NCBI RefSeq assembly: GCF_002803065.1
Contig: NZ_NNBL01000034.1
Coordinates: 16,719 to 80,718 of the forward strand
Origin: Streptomyces sp. CB01635
GTDB lineage: Bacteria; Actinomycetota; Actinomycetes; Streptomycetales; Streptomycetaceae
Reading direction: 5' to 3'
Length of the DNA: 64,000 nt
Shown: positions 8,264 through 17,290 of the stretch, piece by piece
Numbering within the stretch: the stretch's first letter is position 1
Layout of the letters: every line of letters begins with the position of its first letter
Translations under genes and position numbers: made by a program
Notes under the pieces: model-generated
What the model was told of the DNA's origin: nothing
What the model saw: only the letters and a program-made list of their open reading frames with translations
Database searches by the model: none

Positions 8264-9919
8264 GTGCTGACACCGACGTCTGGCAAGCCACACACAAGCC
8301 TGGCGCGCGTTCTCGACGATCTCGGGGACGTGTTGCTGGAGTCGATCGCCGGCGGCGGGAGCACGCGCCGGGAACTGAGCGGCGTGGTCATCCACGATCC
8401 GCTCGACGAGGCGCAGTTCCCCGCGCAGGCCGTCGTCCTGGGTGTGGGCGTCCACGAACCGGACGACGTGGTCCGCCTCCTGCGCGACCTCGGCCGCAAC
8501 GGTGCGGCGGTGCTCGTGGTCCGGTCACCGTTCACCGCGACCGGCGAAGTCCGACGGGCCGCCGACGAGTCCGGCGTCGCCCTGCTCGGACTCGCCCCTG
8601 GAGCCTCCTGGGCGCAGGTCGCCGCCATGCTCCGCACCCTGCTCGTCGAGGGAGACATCGGCGACGTCTCACCACAGACGCTGGGCGGCATGCCGTCGGG
8701 CGACCTGTTCGCGCTGGCCAACGCCGTGGCCGCGCTGCTGGACGCGCCGGTCACCATCGAGGACCGCAGCTCACGGGTGCTCGCCTTCTCCGGCCGCCAG
8801 GACGAGGCCGACCAGTCCCGCGTGGAGACGATCCTGGGCCGCCAGGTCCCGGAACGGTTCACCCTCGGCCTGGCGCGCAACGGCGTCTTCGACCGACTTC
8901 ATCGCGGCCATGCGCCCGTGTACGTCGATCCGCTCCACGACGAGTCGATGACCGTGCCCCGGGTGGCGCTCGCGGTACGGGCCGGCGACGAGATCCTCGG
9001 CTCGATCTGGGCGGCCGTGCCCGGGCCCTTGTCCAAGGAGCGGACGCAGGCCCTGATCGACGCCGGCAAGCTGGTGGCACTCCACATGCTGCGTCTGCGC
9101 GCGGGCGCCGACGTCGAACGCCGACTGCGGGCCGACCTGGTGAGCACCGCACTCGAAGGCGGCAAGGGAGCACCGGAGGCGATTGCGCGGCTCGGGCTCG
9201 TGGGACAGCCCGCGATCGTTCTGGCCCTGGGGCTGTTCGGCGGTTCGGACGCCGATCCGTCGACGGAGGACGGTCTACGCCGGGTCGCGGACCGCCAGCG
9301 GGTCGCGGACGCGCTGGCCATGCACCTGAGTGCGGTCCAGGCGCGCTCGGCCGTGGCACTGGTGGGCGACGTGGCCTACGGCATCGTGCCGATGCCGGGG
9401 AGCCATGCGGACTGCCAGGAACGGTCGGTCCGCGTCGCGTCGACCTTCCTCGAACGCACCGGGCAGCGCGTGGACGCGGCGATCGGCATCGGCCCGCCCG
9501 CTCTCGACGGCTCCGTGCTCAGCCGCTCGCGTGACGGCGCGGACCGGGCGCTGCGGGTGCTGCTCGCCCACGGGGGCGCCCGGCGCGTGGCCACGGCGGA
9601 GGAGGTTCACGTCGACGCACTCATGCTGGACCTCGCCGATCTGGCCGCCGCGCGCGGGGACGTGGCGACCGGGCCCGTCGCCCGCCTGCTCGACTACGAC
9701 GCCCGGCACCAGTCGCAGCTCGTCCGCACGCTCTCGTGCTGGCTGGACGCCTTCGGTGACGTGGCCGCCGCGTCCGCCGCGGCGTACGTGCACCCCAACA
9801 CTTTCCGGTACCGGCTGCGACGGGTCGCGGAGGTCGGTGAGATCAACCTCGACGACCCCGGCGAGCGGTTCGCGGCGATGCTGCAACTCCGGCTCCACCC
9901 GGCCCACCACTGCGCGTAG
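8264..9919 (+). CDS. PucR-family transcriptional regulator
   Basis: 551 aa. N-terminal purine-catabolism-type sensory domain, a middle GGDEF-like/CdaR domain, and a C-terminal PucR HTH (about residues 480-545): LVRTLSCWLDAFGD, then AAYVHPNTFRYRLRRV, which is the recognition-helix segment. Regulators of this family usually respond to a small metabolite and control an adjacent catabolic operon, so control of this block is the obvious hypothesis. GTG 8264 is chosen, with GGAG at 8247-8250 rather far upstream; an earlier start would add an Arg-rich, non-family extension overlapping the racemase. It lies on the same strand 76 bp after the racemase, so it may be co-transcribed with it. Confidence 0.85.
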   Translation: MLTPTSGKPHTSLARVLDDLGDVLLESIAGGGSTRRELSGVVIHDPLDEAQFPAQAVVLGVGVHEPDDVVRLLRDLGRNGAAVLVVRSPFTATGEVRRAADESGVALLGLAPGASWAQVAAMLRTLLVEGDIGDVSPQTLGGMPSGDLFALANAVAALLDAPVTIEDRSSRVLAFSGRQDEADQSRVETILGRQVPERFTLGLARNGVFDRLHRGHAPVYVDPLHDESMTVPRVALAVRAGDEILGSIWAAVPGPLSKERTQALIDAGKLVALHMLRLRAGADVERRLRADLVSTALEGGKGAPEAIARLGLVGQPAIVLALGLFGGSDADPSTEDGLRRVADRQRVADALAMHLSAVQARSAVALVGDVAYGIVPMPGSHADCQERSVRVASTFLERTGQRVDAAIGIGPPALDGSVLSRSRDGADRALRVLLAHGGARRVATAEEVHVDALMLDLADLAAARGDVATGPVARLLDYDARHQSQLVRTLSCWLDAFGDVAAASAAAYVHPNTFRYRLRRVAEVGEINLDDPGERFAAMLQLRLHPAHHCA

Positions 9920-10059
9920 AAGCCGGACATCGCAACGACACGACGTTCGTCCCCACCGCCCGAACACCACCTGAAGCTTTGTGGAACTGCACGAACCCGC
10001 TGCGTCACCTGATGTCCAGGATGGGCCATCAACCCCGACGCAGCGGTACGGAGGCAGCC

Positions 10060-11316
10060 ATGACGGCGGTGGTCACCGAGGACACCTGGACACCGAAGCG
10101 GGTCAACCGGACGGCAACGATCACCATGGTGGTCATGCTGTGCGCCTGGTCGATCGACTACATCGACCGCTTCTCCATCAGCATGGCTCTGCCGTCGATC
10201 GGAGAGGAGTTCCATCTCGGCAAGACGGCACAGGGCTCGCTCGTCACCGTCTTCGCGCTCGTCTACATGATCTGCCAGATACCGGCGGGCTTTCTGGCCG
10301 ATCGGTACGGCTCCCGCAGGCCGATGCTGATCACGCTCGTGCTGTGGTCGCTGTTCACCGCGCTGACCGGGATGGCCGGCACCTTCGGTCTTCTCCTGTT
10401 GTTCCGTGGCCTGTTCGGTGCCTGTCAGGGCGCCTTCCCGGCGGCGTCGTTCAAAGCCATCGCGGAACGGACGACACCGGAGAGACGGGGGACCGCCACG
10501 AGTGTGATGCTGTCCGCCAGTGGGATCGCCGGCCTTGCGCCCCTGCTCGTCGCCCCGCTGCTGACCGGCATCGGCTGGCGGCACACCTTCCTGTGGATGG
10601 CGGGTTGCGGCGCGGCCATCGGCATCGGTCTGTGGGCGCTCCTGCCCAAGGCGTTGCCGGACCGGCTCAGCCGGCTCCCGCGAACGACGGTGACGACGCC
10701 CGAAGTCTCGCGTGGACAAGTACTCAAATCCCCGGCGGTGTGGAAGTTCGCGGTCCTGTTCTGCGCGATGAACATGCTCAGCTACGGCCTCGTCACCTGG
10801 GTGCCCAGCTATCTGCTCGAGGCCAGACACCTGTCGCTGAACGAGACCGGGGTGCTGTCGGCGATCCCGAGTCTGGTGGGCTTCGCGACGACCATCTTCG
10901 GCGGCTGGCTGTTCGACCGGTACTTCCATGACAAGGCCAGGTGGTACCTGGTGTCCATCGCGACGGTGACCGCGGTCCTGCTCGTCCTGATGGTGTCGGC
11001 GGACAGCGCGGCGACGTTCACTCTCTACGAGACCTTGGCCGTCGGAGTGTTCGGGATGGCGACGATGTGCGTCTTCGGCCTTCCGCTGCGCGTGCTTCCC
11101 ACGGCGGTGGCCGGCCTGGGCTCCGGGATGACGAACTTCGGCGGCCAGGTCGCCGGCGTGATCGCGCCGCTGGCGATGGGCTGGCTGGCGGACGCGTTCT
11201 CCTACACCGCCGCGTTCGGCTTCCTGATCTGCACCACGCTGCTCACCGCGGTGATCGCGTTCTGGGTCCCGCAGCGAGCCGAACAGTTCAGCTTCCCGCC
11301 GACCGCCACGAAGTAG
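10060..11316 (+). CDS. MFS transporter (12-TM, anion/sugar-phosphate-cation symporter-like)
   Basis: 418 aa with about 12 hydrophobic segments. Motif A of the major facilitator superfamily follows TM2: GFLADRYGSRRPM, with a weaker second copy GGWLFDRYFHDKAR halfway. TM1 begins CAWSIDYIDRFSIS, a pattern seen in ACS/phthalate-type carriers. The substrate is not readable. In context it may import or export an amino acid, N-acyl amino acid or breakdown product. ATG 10060 has GGAGG at 10050-10054 (spacing 5); the longer frame from 9979 has no such site. Gaps of 140 bp before and 74 bp after could each hold a promoter. Confidence 0.88.
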   Translation: MTAVVTEDTWTPKRVNRTATITMVVMLCAWSIDYIDRFSISMALPSIGEEFHLGKTAQGSLVTVFALVYMICQIPAGFLADRYGSRRPMLITLVLWSLFTALTGMAGTFGLLLLFRGLFGACQGAFPAASFKAIAERTTPERRGTATSVMLSASGIAGLAPLLVAPLLTGIGWRHTFLWMAGCGAAIGIGLWALLPKALPDRLSRLPRTTVTTPEVSRGQVLKSPAVWKFAVLFCAMNMLSYGLVTWVPSYLLEARHLSLNETGVLSAIPSLVGFATTIFGGWLFDRYFHDKARWYLVSIATVTAVLLVLMVSADSAATFTLYETLAVGVFGMATMCVFGLPLRVLPTAVAGLGSGMTNFGGQVAGVIAPLAMGWLADAFSYTAAFGFLICTTLLTAVIAFWVPQRAEQFSFPPTATK

Positions 11317-11390
11317 CCGGCCGGCGCACCCAACGGACAGATCCAGTCCGGACAGAAACTCCACCCCCGACAGACAGAAGGTATCGCCCC

Positions 11391-12284
11391 ATGGTCACCG
11401 AATCGGAACTGGTCGAGACAATCACCGGCCGGGCGGCGGAAGTCGGCGTCCAGGTACGGCTGCACGCGGCCGATCTGGACAGCCCACGACAGGTGGGCAT
11501 CGACGCCGACGAGCCGGTGGTCACCGCGTCCGTGTTCAAGGTCCCCGTAGCGGTGGAACTTGCCCGGCAGGCGGCCGACGGTGAACTCGACCTCGCCGAG
11601 CGGATCACGGTGCCGCCGGGACATCCGACCGCCAGTCCGTACGGCCTCGCGACGTTCCTCCACGACGTCACGATGTCCTGGTACGACCTGGCCGTCCTGA
11701 TGATCGGCATCAGCGACAACGTCGCCACGGACCTGATCCTCGGGAAGGTGGGAAAGGCCGCGGTGGCCGAGACGCTGCGTCGACTCGGCCTCCCGCAGAC
11801 GGCCGTCCCCCATGACTGCGGGGACCTGTTGCGCACGATCGGGGAGGACCTCGGGATCGACTACCAGGACGACGAACGGATCCTGGCCGTGATGCCTGCC
11901 GAACAACTCGCCAAGCTGCGCGCGTTGACACCCGAAGAGACTTGCCGGACCACCGCCGCGGAGAGTACCCGCCTGCTGGGCCTGATCTGGCGTGACGAAG
12001 CGGCGCCCGCGGCGGCATGCGCAGACGTCCGGCGCTGGCTTGAACTGCAGGTGTGGCCGCACCGGCTGCGCTCCGGCTTCGCGGACGACGACGTCACGAT
12101 CAGCGGCAAGACCGGCACGCTGCCCTCACTGCGCAACGAAATCGGCGTGGTGGAGTACCCGGACGGTGGCCGGTACGCGGTCGGCGTCTTCACCAGGGCC
12201 GTCGACGCCCGTTCGAGGGTTCCCGAGCGTGACGCCTTCATCGGGTTCGCGGCCGCCCAGGCGGTGGACTGGCTTAGGCGGTAA
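11391..12284 (+). CDS. Class A beta-lactamase-fold serine hydrolase, copy 1
   Basis: 297 aa. Motifs: S47-V-F-K50, S108-D-N110 and K240-T-G, in the order and spacing of class A enzymes (beta-lactamase2 family). I cannot find the deacylating Glu of true class A beta-lactamases (ExxLN) between motifs 2 and 3, so hydrolysis of peptides or esters, or a slow penicillin-binding role, is more likely than resistance. There is no signal peptide, unlike ordinary beta-lactamases, which suggests action in the cytoplasm after uptake. ATG 11391 is preceded by AGAAGG at 11375-11380. It is clearly paralogous to the protein at 13813 (same length, same motif spacing, shared RRLGLPQT/TDLGLSRT and QVWPHRLRSG/QIWPHRISSG blocks). 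Confidence 0.85.
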   Translation: MVTESELVETITGRAAEVGVQVRLHAADLDSPRQVGIDADEPVVTASVFKVPVAVELARQAADGELDLAERITVPPGHPTASPYGLATFLHDVTMSWYDLAVLMIGISDNVATDLILGKVGKAAVAETLRRLGLPQTAVPHDCGDLLRTIGEDLGIDYQDDERILAVMPAEQLAKLRALTPEETCRTTAAESTRLLGLIWRDEAAPAAACADVRRWLELQVWPHRLRSGFADDDVTISGKTGTLPSLRNEIGVVEYPDGGRYAVGVFTRAVDARSRVPERDAFIGFAAAQAVDWLRR

Positions 12285-12424
12285 CCGATACCGGCGGCCC
12301 GGTGTTTCGTCGGCCACGATGAAGGTTTCGCCAGTTCTCGTCGTTTCTCACGAATCGGCCATGAGCGCGCAGGTCATACCCTCCCGGAATCACCCGTTCT
12401 CCCTCGCCGAGACAAGAGGTGCAC

Positions 12425-13816
12425 ATGTCCGAACTCAATGAACTCTGTGGCTGGTTGGAAGGTCGCCTTCCCGAGTTGCTGGCCGAACACAAGGTGCCGG
12501 CCGCGTCGATCGCTGTATACGCGCACGGCGAGACGATCGACCGTGCGGCCGGGGTGCTGAACAAGAACACGGGCGTCGAGGCCACTGCGGACTCCGTCTT
12601 CCAGATCGGTTCGATCACCAAGGTCTGGACGGCCACGCTGGCGATGCAGCTCGTTGACGAGGGCACGCTCGACATCGACGTGCCGGTCCGGGCGTACCTG
12701 CCCGCATTCACCGTCGGTGACGAGACGGCCTCCGCGGAGATCACCGTCCGCCAACTGATGTGCCACACCTCGGGGTTCGAGGGCGACATCTTCCTCGACA
12801 CCGGACGCGGGGACGACGCGGTGCACAAGCTCGTCACCCTCCTGGCCGATGTGCCCCAACTGTTCGCGCCGGGCGAGATGTTCTCGTACAACAACGCCGC
12901 TTTCTGTGTGCTCGGACGCATCGTCGAGGTGCTGCGCGACAAGTCGTACGACGACTGCCTGCGCGACCATCTGTTCACGCCGTTGGGGCTGACCCACGTC
13001 GCCCCCAGCCCGTACGAGGCCGTCAGGTTCCGTGCCGCGTTGGGGCACCTCACGCCGGAGCAGGGCGTCGAGCCGCAGCCCGCGCACGTCTGGGCACTGC
13101 CCCGGTCGAACGCGCCCGCCGGATCGATGCTGGCGATGCGGCCGCGGGACCTGGTGACGTTCGCGCGGATGCATCTCGACGGGGGCAGGGGGCCCGACGG
13201 GACGGCGGTGCTCGCGCCGGAGAGCGCGCTCGCCATGAGGCACCGCGAGGTGGAACTGCCGGATCTCGGTCTGATGGGCGACGCCTGGGGACTGGGCTGG
13301 TCGCTCTTCGACTGGCCCGGCGGCGCGGTGGTCGGCCACGACGGAGGCACGCTCGGCCAGTCGGCCTTCCTACGGGTGGCTCCCGAACACGACATCGCGG
13401 TGGCGTTGCTGACCAACGGCGGCAACCCGCTCCCGCTGTACGTCGAACTCGTCGGACGCGTGCTGCGCGAGCTGGCCGGAACAGAGATGCCGGCGCTCCC
13501 GGTGCCGGACGCCGACGCCCCCCGTGTCGAGACAGCGAGGTTCGTGGGCACGTACGCGTCGTCCGTCGGCGACACCGTCGTCAGCGAGGACGCCGACGGC
13601 AGGCTGTGGGCCGAGCGGACCCCGAAGGGAGTGTTCGCCGAACTCGACGGCGGTCCGCCGGAAAGGATCGAACTGGTCGCGTACGACGGCGACAGGCTGA
13701 TCCCCGTGAAGCCGCAGCGCGGCATGCACATGGTGCACGCGTTCGTCGGGGACGACGGGACCGGGCGGGCGCGGTTCCTGCACACCGGCCGGGCCGATCG
13801 GCGGGTGAGCCGGTGA
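12425..13816 (+). CDS. Class C beta-lactamase-fold serine hydrolase (D-aminopeptidase/D-esterase-like)
   Basis: 463 aa. The catalytic triad of the class C/S12 family is complete: S63-I-T-K66, Y155-N-N157 and H305-D-G-G. An additional 100-residue C-terminal beta domain follows, as in D-aminopeptidase and D-peptidase-type members. The family contains enzymes acting on D-residues as well as esterases and beta-lactamases; with the racemase pathway alongside, D-stereospecific peptidase activity is the leading guess. No signal peptide, so cytoplasmic. ATG 12425 is preferred over GTG 12419 because AGAGG (12415-12419) lies 5 nt upstream. The protein is closely related to the C-terminal half of the fused peptidase at 20207. 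Its stop overlaps the next start (GTGA at 13813). Confidence 0.88.
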   Translation: MSELNELCGWLEGRLPELLAEHKVPAASIAVYAHGETIDRAAGVLNKNTGVEATADSVFQIGSITKVWTATLAMQLVDEGTLDIDVPVRAYLPAFTVGDETASAEITVRQLMCHTSGFEGDIFLDTGRGDDAVHKLVTLLADVPQLFAPGEMFSYNNAAFCVLGRIVEVLRDKSYDDCLRDHLFTPLGLTHVAPSPYEAVRFRAALGHLTPEQGVEPQPAHVWALPRSNAPAGSMLAMRPRDLVTFARMHLDGGRGPDGTAVLAPESALAMRHREVELPDLGLMGDAWGLGWSLFDWPGGAVVGHDGGTLGQSAFLRVAPEHDIAVALLTNGGNPLPLYVELVGRVLRELAGTEMPALPVPDADAPRVETARFVGTYASSVGDTVVSEDADGRLWAERTPKGVFAELDGGPPERIELVAYDGDRLIPVKPQRGMHMVHAFVGDDGTGRARFLHTGRADRRVSR

Positions 13817-14712
13817 ACGCCATCGCCGACGAGATCGCCGCGGTCTTCGCCGAGGCGGGAGCGCAAGGATTCCTGCACGCCCGTGAGATCGGGGTGACCG
13901 ACGGCCCCGAGGTCGCCGTCGGCGCGGACGCCCCGGTGGTCCTGGCGTCGGTCTTCAAGATCCCGGTCGCGGTCGCCTACGTCCGCGAGGTGGCCGCCGG
14001 ACGGCTGGACGAGACCGAACGGACCCGGGTCACCGCGCGCTACCGCGTCGGCGGGATCGGCACGGCCGGGTGCGTCGACGACGTGGAGATGAGCTGGCGC
14101 GACCTGGCGCTGTTCATGCTGACCATGAGCGACAACGCGGCCACCGACGTCGTGTTCCACCGGGTCGGACAGGACGCCGTGGACCGCGTGCTCACCGACC
14201 TCGGGCTGTCCCGAACGCGCATCCGCGGCTGCTGCGAGGACCACTTCGCGTCGTTGCTGTCCGACCTCGGTGCCGGCGAAGGCGACGACGCGGAGGCCGT
14301 GCTCGCCGCGGCCACCCCGGAACAGCTGTGGAAGCTGGCGGTGCTGGACCCGGCCAGGACGACGTCGTCCACCCCGCGGGAGATCACCCGGCTGCTCGAC
14401 GCGATCTGGACCGACCGCGCGGCCGATCCCGGGGCCTGCGAGAAGGTCCGCGCGATCATGGGACGGCAGATCTGGCCGCACAGGATCTCGTCCGGCCTCG
14501 ACACCGGGGTCCAGGTGGCGGCCAAGACGGGCACGCTTCCCGCGATCCGCAACGAAGCAGGTGTGCTGACCTACCCGGACGGCAGGCAGTACGCCGTCGC
14601 GGTGTTCACCCGCGCGGACTCCCTGGAGGACCGCCGGCCCGCTGTCGATACCTCGATCGGCAGGGCCGCCCGGCTCGCTGTGGACCATCTCCGCCACGGA
14701 ATGACGTCATGA
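13813..14712 (+). CDS. Class A beta-lactamase-fold serine hydrolase, copy 2
   Basis: 299 aa. Motifs: S46-V-F-K49, S106-D-N108 and K238-T-G. As in copy 1 (11391), no ExxLN Glu is apparent and no signal peptide is present. The two are paralogs that have diverged considerably, so they may have different substrates rather than being a recent duplicate. GTG 13813 overlaps the preceding stop by 4 bp, and its own stop overlaps the start of the binding-protein gene (ATGA at 14709), placing it firmly in one translationally coupled operon with the importer. Probable role: intracellular hydrolysis of an imported peptide, amide or ester (inference). Confidence 0.85.
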   Translation: MNAIADEIAAVFAEAGAQGFLHAREIGVTDGPEVAVGADAPVVLASVFKIPVAVAYVREVAAGRLDETERTRVTARYRVGGIGTAGCVDDVEMSWRDLALFMLTMSDNAATDVVFHRVGQDAVDRVLTDLGLSRTRIRGCCEDHFASLLSDLGAGEGDDAEAVLAAATPEQLWKLAVLDPARTTSSTPREITRLLDAIWTDRAADPGACEKVRAIMGRQIWPHRISSGLDTGVQVAAKTGTLPAIRNEAGVLTYPDGRQYAVAVFTRADSLEDRRPAVDTSIGRAARLAVDHLRHGMTS

Positions 14713-16298
14713 GGCGCCGGGTCATGCTGCTCGGCGCGCTGGCGCTGACGGTGAGCGCGTGCGGGGGAGTCTCGCAGTCCCCACAGGGGCGGACCGCACA
14801 CCAAAAGCTGGCGGAAGGCAGGACCTTCACGCAGGCGATCGCGTCCGACCCCGGAAGCCTCGACCCGCAGATGACGGTCCTCTCGGTCGCCATCCAGACC
14901 GATCGCTACCTCTACGACTCGCTGCTCAACGTCGACGCCGCCGGAAAGCCCGTGACGGGACTGGCGGACAAGTGGCGCGCCACGACGACGAAAGCCACCT
15001 TCAGCCTGCGGCGCGGCATCACCTGCGCCGACGGCTCGCCGCTGACCGCCGCGGACGTCGCGGCGAACATCAACTTCGTGGGCGACCCGGCGAACAAGTC
15101 CCCGTTCGCGGGGGTGACCATCGCGCCCGGAACGAAGGCGACCGCCGACAACGCGAGCCGCACCGTCACGCTCACCAGCGGAGCGCCGGACGCGTTCCTG
15201 CTGCGCAACGCGGGCCGACTGCCGATGGTGTGCGCCGCGGGCCTGCGGGACCGTTCGCTGCTGGCCAAGGGCGGCGCGGGCACCGGCATGTTCACCGTCA
15301 CCGAGGCCGTACCCAACGACCACTACACGCTCACCCGGCGCAAGGACTACACGTGGGGGCCGGGCGCGTGGAAGACCAACCAGCCGGGGCTGCCCGACAA
15401 GGTGGTCGTGCGGGTGGTTCCGAACGCCACCACCTCGGCGAACCTGCTGCTGTCCGGCGGCCTCAACGCCGCCGCCACGGTCGGGCCCGACAAGAAGCGG
15501 CTCGCCGCCCAGAAGCTGTTCCACGCCGACTACCTGGCCCCGATGGGAGAGTTGTTCTTCAACGAGGCTCCCGGCCGGGCCGTCCAGGACGAAGGCGTCC
15601 GCCGCGCCCTGGTCCAGGCACTCGACCTGACGCAGCTCGGCAAGGTGCTCACCAGCGGCACCGGCACACCGGCCACGGGGATGGTCACGGCCGAACCCCG
15701 GGCCTGTACGGGCGACACCGTGAAGGGCAACCTTCCCGCGCACGACCTCGCCGCGGCCAGAACTGCGCTCGACGCGGCGGGATGGCGCACGGGCCCGGGT
15801 GGCGTGCGCGTCAAGGACGGCAAGCGGCTCGCCCTCACCATGATCTACGCGACGCAACTCGGGCCGACCATGGCGCCCACCGCCGAGCTGGCGCAGCAGA
15901 CCTGGAAGAGCATCGGAGTCGACGTCAAGCTGAAGGGCGTCGACAGCTCCGGGCTCAACCAGGCGCTGTTCACCACCGGAGCGTGGGATGTCTCGATGGC
16001 GCCGTTCGGCTTCGAACTGCCGAGCCAGGCAGTGCGGTTCGTGTCGGGCAAGGCGCCGCCGCAGGGCACCAACTTCGCGCACGTCGAGAACGCCGGGTAC
16101 GACTCTCAGGTGCGCCGGGCGGCGGGGCTGGTCGGCGACGACAGCTGCCGCGCTTGGGTCGCGGCCGAGACGTCCCTGATCAAGCGCGTCGACGTCGTCC
16201 CCTACGTCCACTCGGTCGTCCCGTTCTTCGGCACTGGAGCGCGGTTCGAGGTCAGCGCTGGTTCCATCACGCCGTCTTCGATACGGATGTACGGCTGA
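14709..16298 (+). CDS. Oligopeptide ABC importer, substrate-binding lipoprotein (DppA/OppA type)
   Basis: 529 aa. Short lipoprotein signal (MRRRVMLLGALALTVSAC, lipid Cys at 18), then the family 5 solute-binding fold: ASDPGSLDPQ near the start, PVTGLADKW, the loop FSLRRGITCADGSPLTAADV and VRRALVQALD in the second lobe. Such proteins capture peptides outside the membrane and feed the permease. The bound peptide cannot be predicted from sequence, though neighbouring hydrolases suggest D-residue-containing or N-blocked peptides. The start overlaps the preceding stop by 4 bp and the stop overlaps the permease start (TGATG). Confidence 0.9.
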   Translation: MRRRVMLLGALALTVSACGGVSQSPQGRTAHQKLAEGRTFTQAIASDPGSLDPQMTVLSVAIQTDRYLYDSLLNVDAAGKPVTGLADKWRATTTKATFSLRRGITCADGSPLTAADVAANINFVGDPANKSPFAGVTIAPGTKATADNASRTVTLTSGAPDAFLLRNAGRLPMVCAAGLRDRSLLAKGGAGTGMFTVTEAVPNDHYTLTRRKDYTWGPGAWKTNQPGLPDKVVVRVVPNATTSANLLLSGGLNAAATVGPDKKRLAAQKLFHADYLAPMGELFFNEAPGRAVQDEGVRRALVQALDLTQLGKVLTSGTGTPATGMVTAEPRACTGDTVKGNLPAHDLAAARTALDAAGWRTGPGGVRVKDGKRLALTMIYATQLGPTMAPTAELAQQTWKSIGVDVKLKGVDSSGLNQALFTTGAWDVSMAPFGFELPSQAVRFVSGKAPPQGTNFAHVENAGYDSQVRRAAGLVGDDSCRAWVAAETSLIKRVDVVPYVHSVVPFFGTGARFEVSAGSITPSSIRMYG

Positions 16299-17290
16299 TG
16301 GCCACCGCTGCAGTGGCGGCCGCCCTGCGTGCCGGAATCCGGGGCGGCCCGTGGCTGCCGTTCGCACGGCGCAGGCTGCGGCGATTCCTCGTCGCGCTGT
16401 GGGTGCTGCTGACCACGGCATTCCTGATGATCCACCTGGTCCCGGGCGACCCGGTCCGGGCGGCGCTGGGAATGACCGCACCCACCGAGCTGGTCGAGGC
16501 CCGGCGCCAAGCACTCGGCCTGAACGACCCATTGTGGCTGCAGTACGGCCACTACCTCGGCAACCTGTTCACCGGCGACTTCGGTACGTCGATGACGAGC
16601 AACCTGCCGGTGGCGCAGGTGATCGGCGACCGTCTGCCCGCGACGCTCGCGCTGGCCGTGCCGGCGTTCGTGGTGGTGGTCGCCCTGGCGATTCCGCTCG
16701 GCGTGCTGTTCGCGGTGTTGACCAGGGGCGGCAGACGGCGGGGCGTCGAGCTGGGATTCACCTCGGTGAGCGTGTTCCTGGCCGCCGTCCCTGAGTTCCT
16801 CGTCGCCGTCGGTCTCGTCGCGTTCTTCGCCGTGCGCCTTGGCTGGTTCCCGGTCGCCGGGAGCGGCGGCGCGAGCACGTTCGTGCTGCCGGTGACGGCA
16901 CTGGCGACCGGGGCGACGGCGGTGCTGGCGCGGATCGTACGGGTGGAGATGCTGTCTGTGCTCGGCGACGACTTCGTCCGCACCGCCCGGGCGAAGCGGC
17001 TGCCCGCCCGGCTCGTGTACGTCCGGCACGCCCTGCCGAGCGCGCTGACCGCCACGCTGACGTTGGGCGGGCTGATGCTCACCGCGATGGTCGCCGGGAC
17101 GGTGCTGGTGGAGAACGTCTTCGCCTGGCCCGGGCTCGGCTCGACGATCGTGCAGTCGATTCTGGCGAAGGACTATCCGACGGTGCAGGGCATCGTGCTC
17201 GTCTACGGCATCGGGGTGCTGCTGGTGAACCTGGCGGTCGACGTGCTGCTGGCGCTGCTCGACCCGCGCTCGACCATCCGGGAGAGCTGA
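16298..17290 (+). CDS. Oligopeptide ABC importer permease (DppB/OppB type)
   Basis: 330 aa with about six membrane segments. The N-terminal family signature is present (LMIHLVPGDPVRAALG, then LWLQYGHYLGNLFTGDFG). The EAA loop that docks with the ATPase reads RTARAKRLPARLVYVRHALP. Together with the next protein it would form the membrane channel for peptides. ATG 16298 overlaps the previous stop (TGATG) and its stop overlaps the next start the same way. Nothing unusual in length or order. Confidence 0.92.
   Translation: MATAAVAAALRAGIRGGPWLPFARRRLRRFLVALWVLLTTAFLMIHLVPGDPVRAALGMTAPTELVEARRQALGLNDPLWLQYGHYLGNLFTGDFGTSMTSNLPVAQVIGDRLPATLALAVPAFVVVVALAIPLGVLFAVLTRGGRRRGVELGFTSVSVFLAAVPEFLVAVGLVAFFAVRLGWFPVAGSGGASTFVLPVTALATGATAVLARIVRVEMLSVLGDDFVRTARAKRLPARLVYVRHALPSALTATLTLGGLMLTAMVAGTVLVENVFAWPGLGSTIVQSILAKDYPTVQGIVLVYGIGVLLVNLAVDVLLALLDPRSTIRES

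Noticed and set aside
9694..11364. A 556-codon minus-strand frame
   Set aside because: Shadow of the MFS transporter and PucR genes; polar, low-complexity, no domain.
11391..14712. Antibiotic-resistance beta-lactamases
   Set aside because: No signal peptides and no ExxLN Glu in the class A-like proteins; the context is peptide uptake and amino-acid metabolism.
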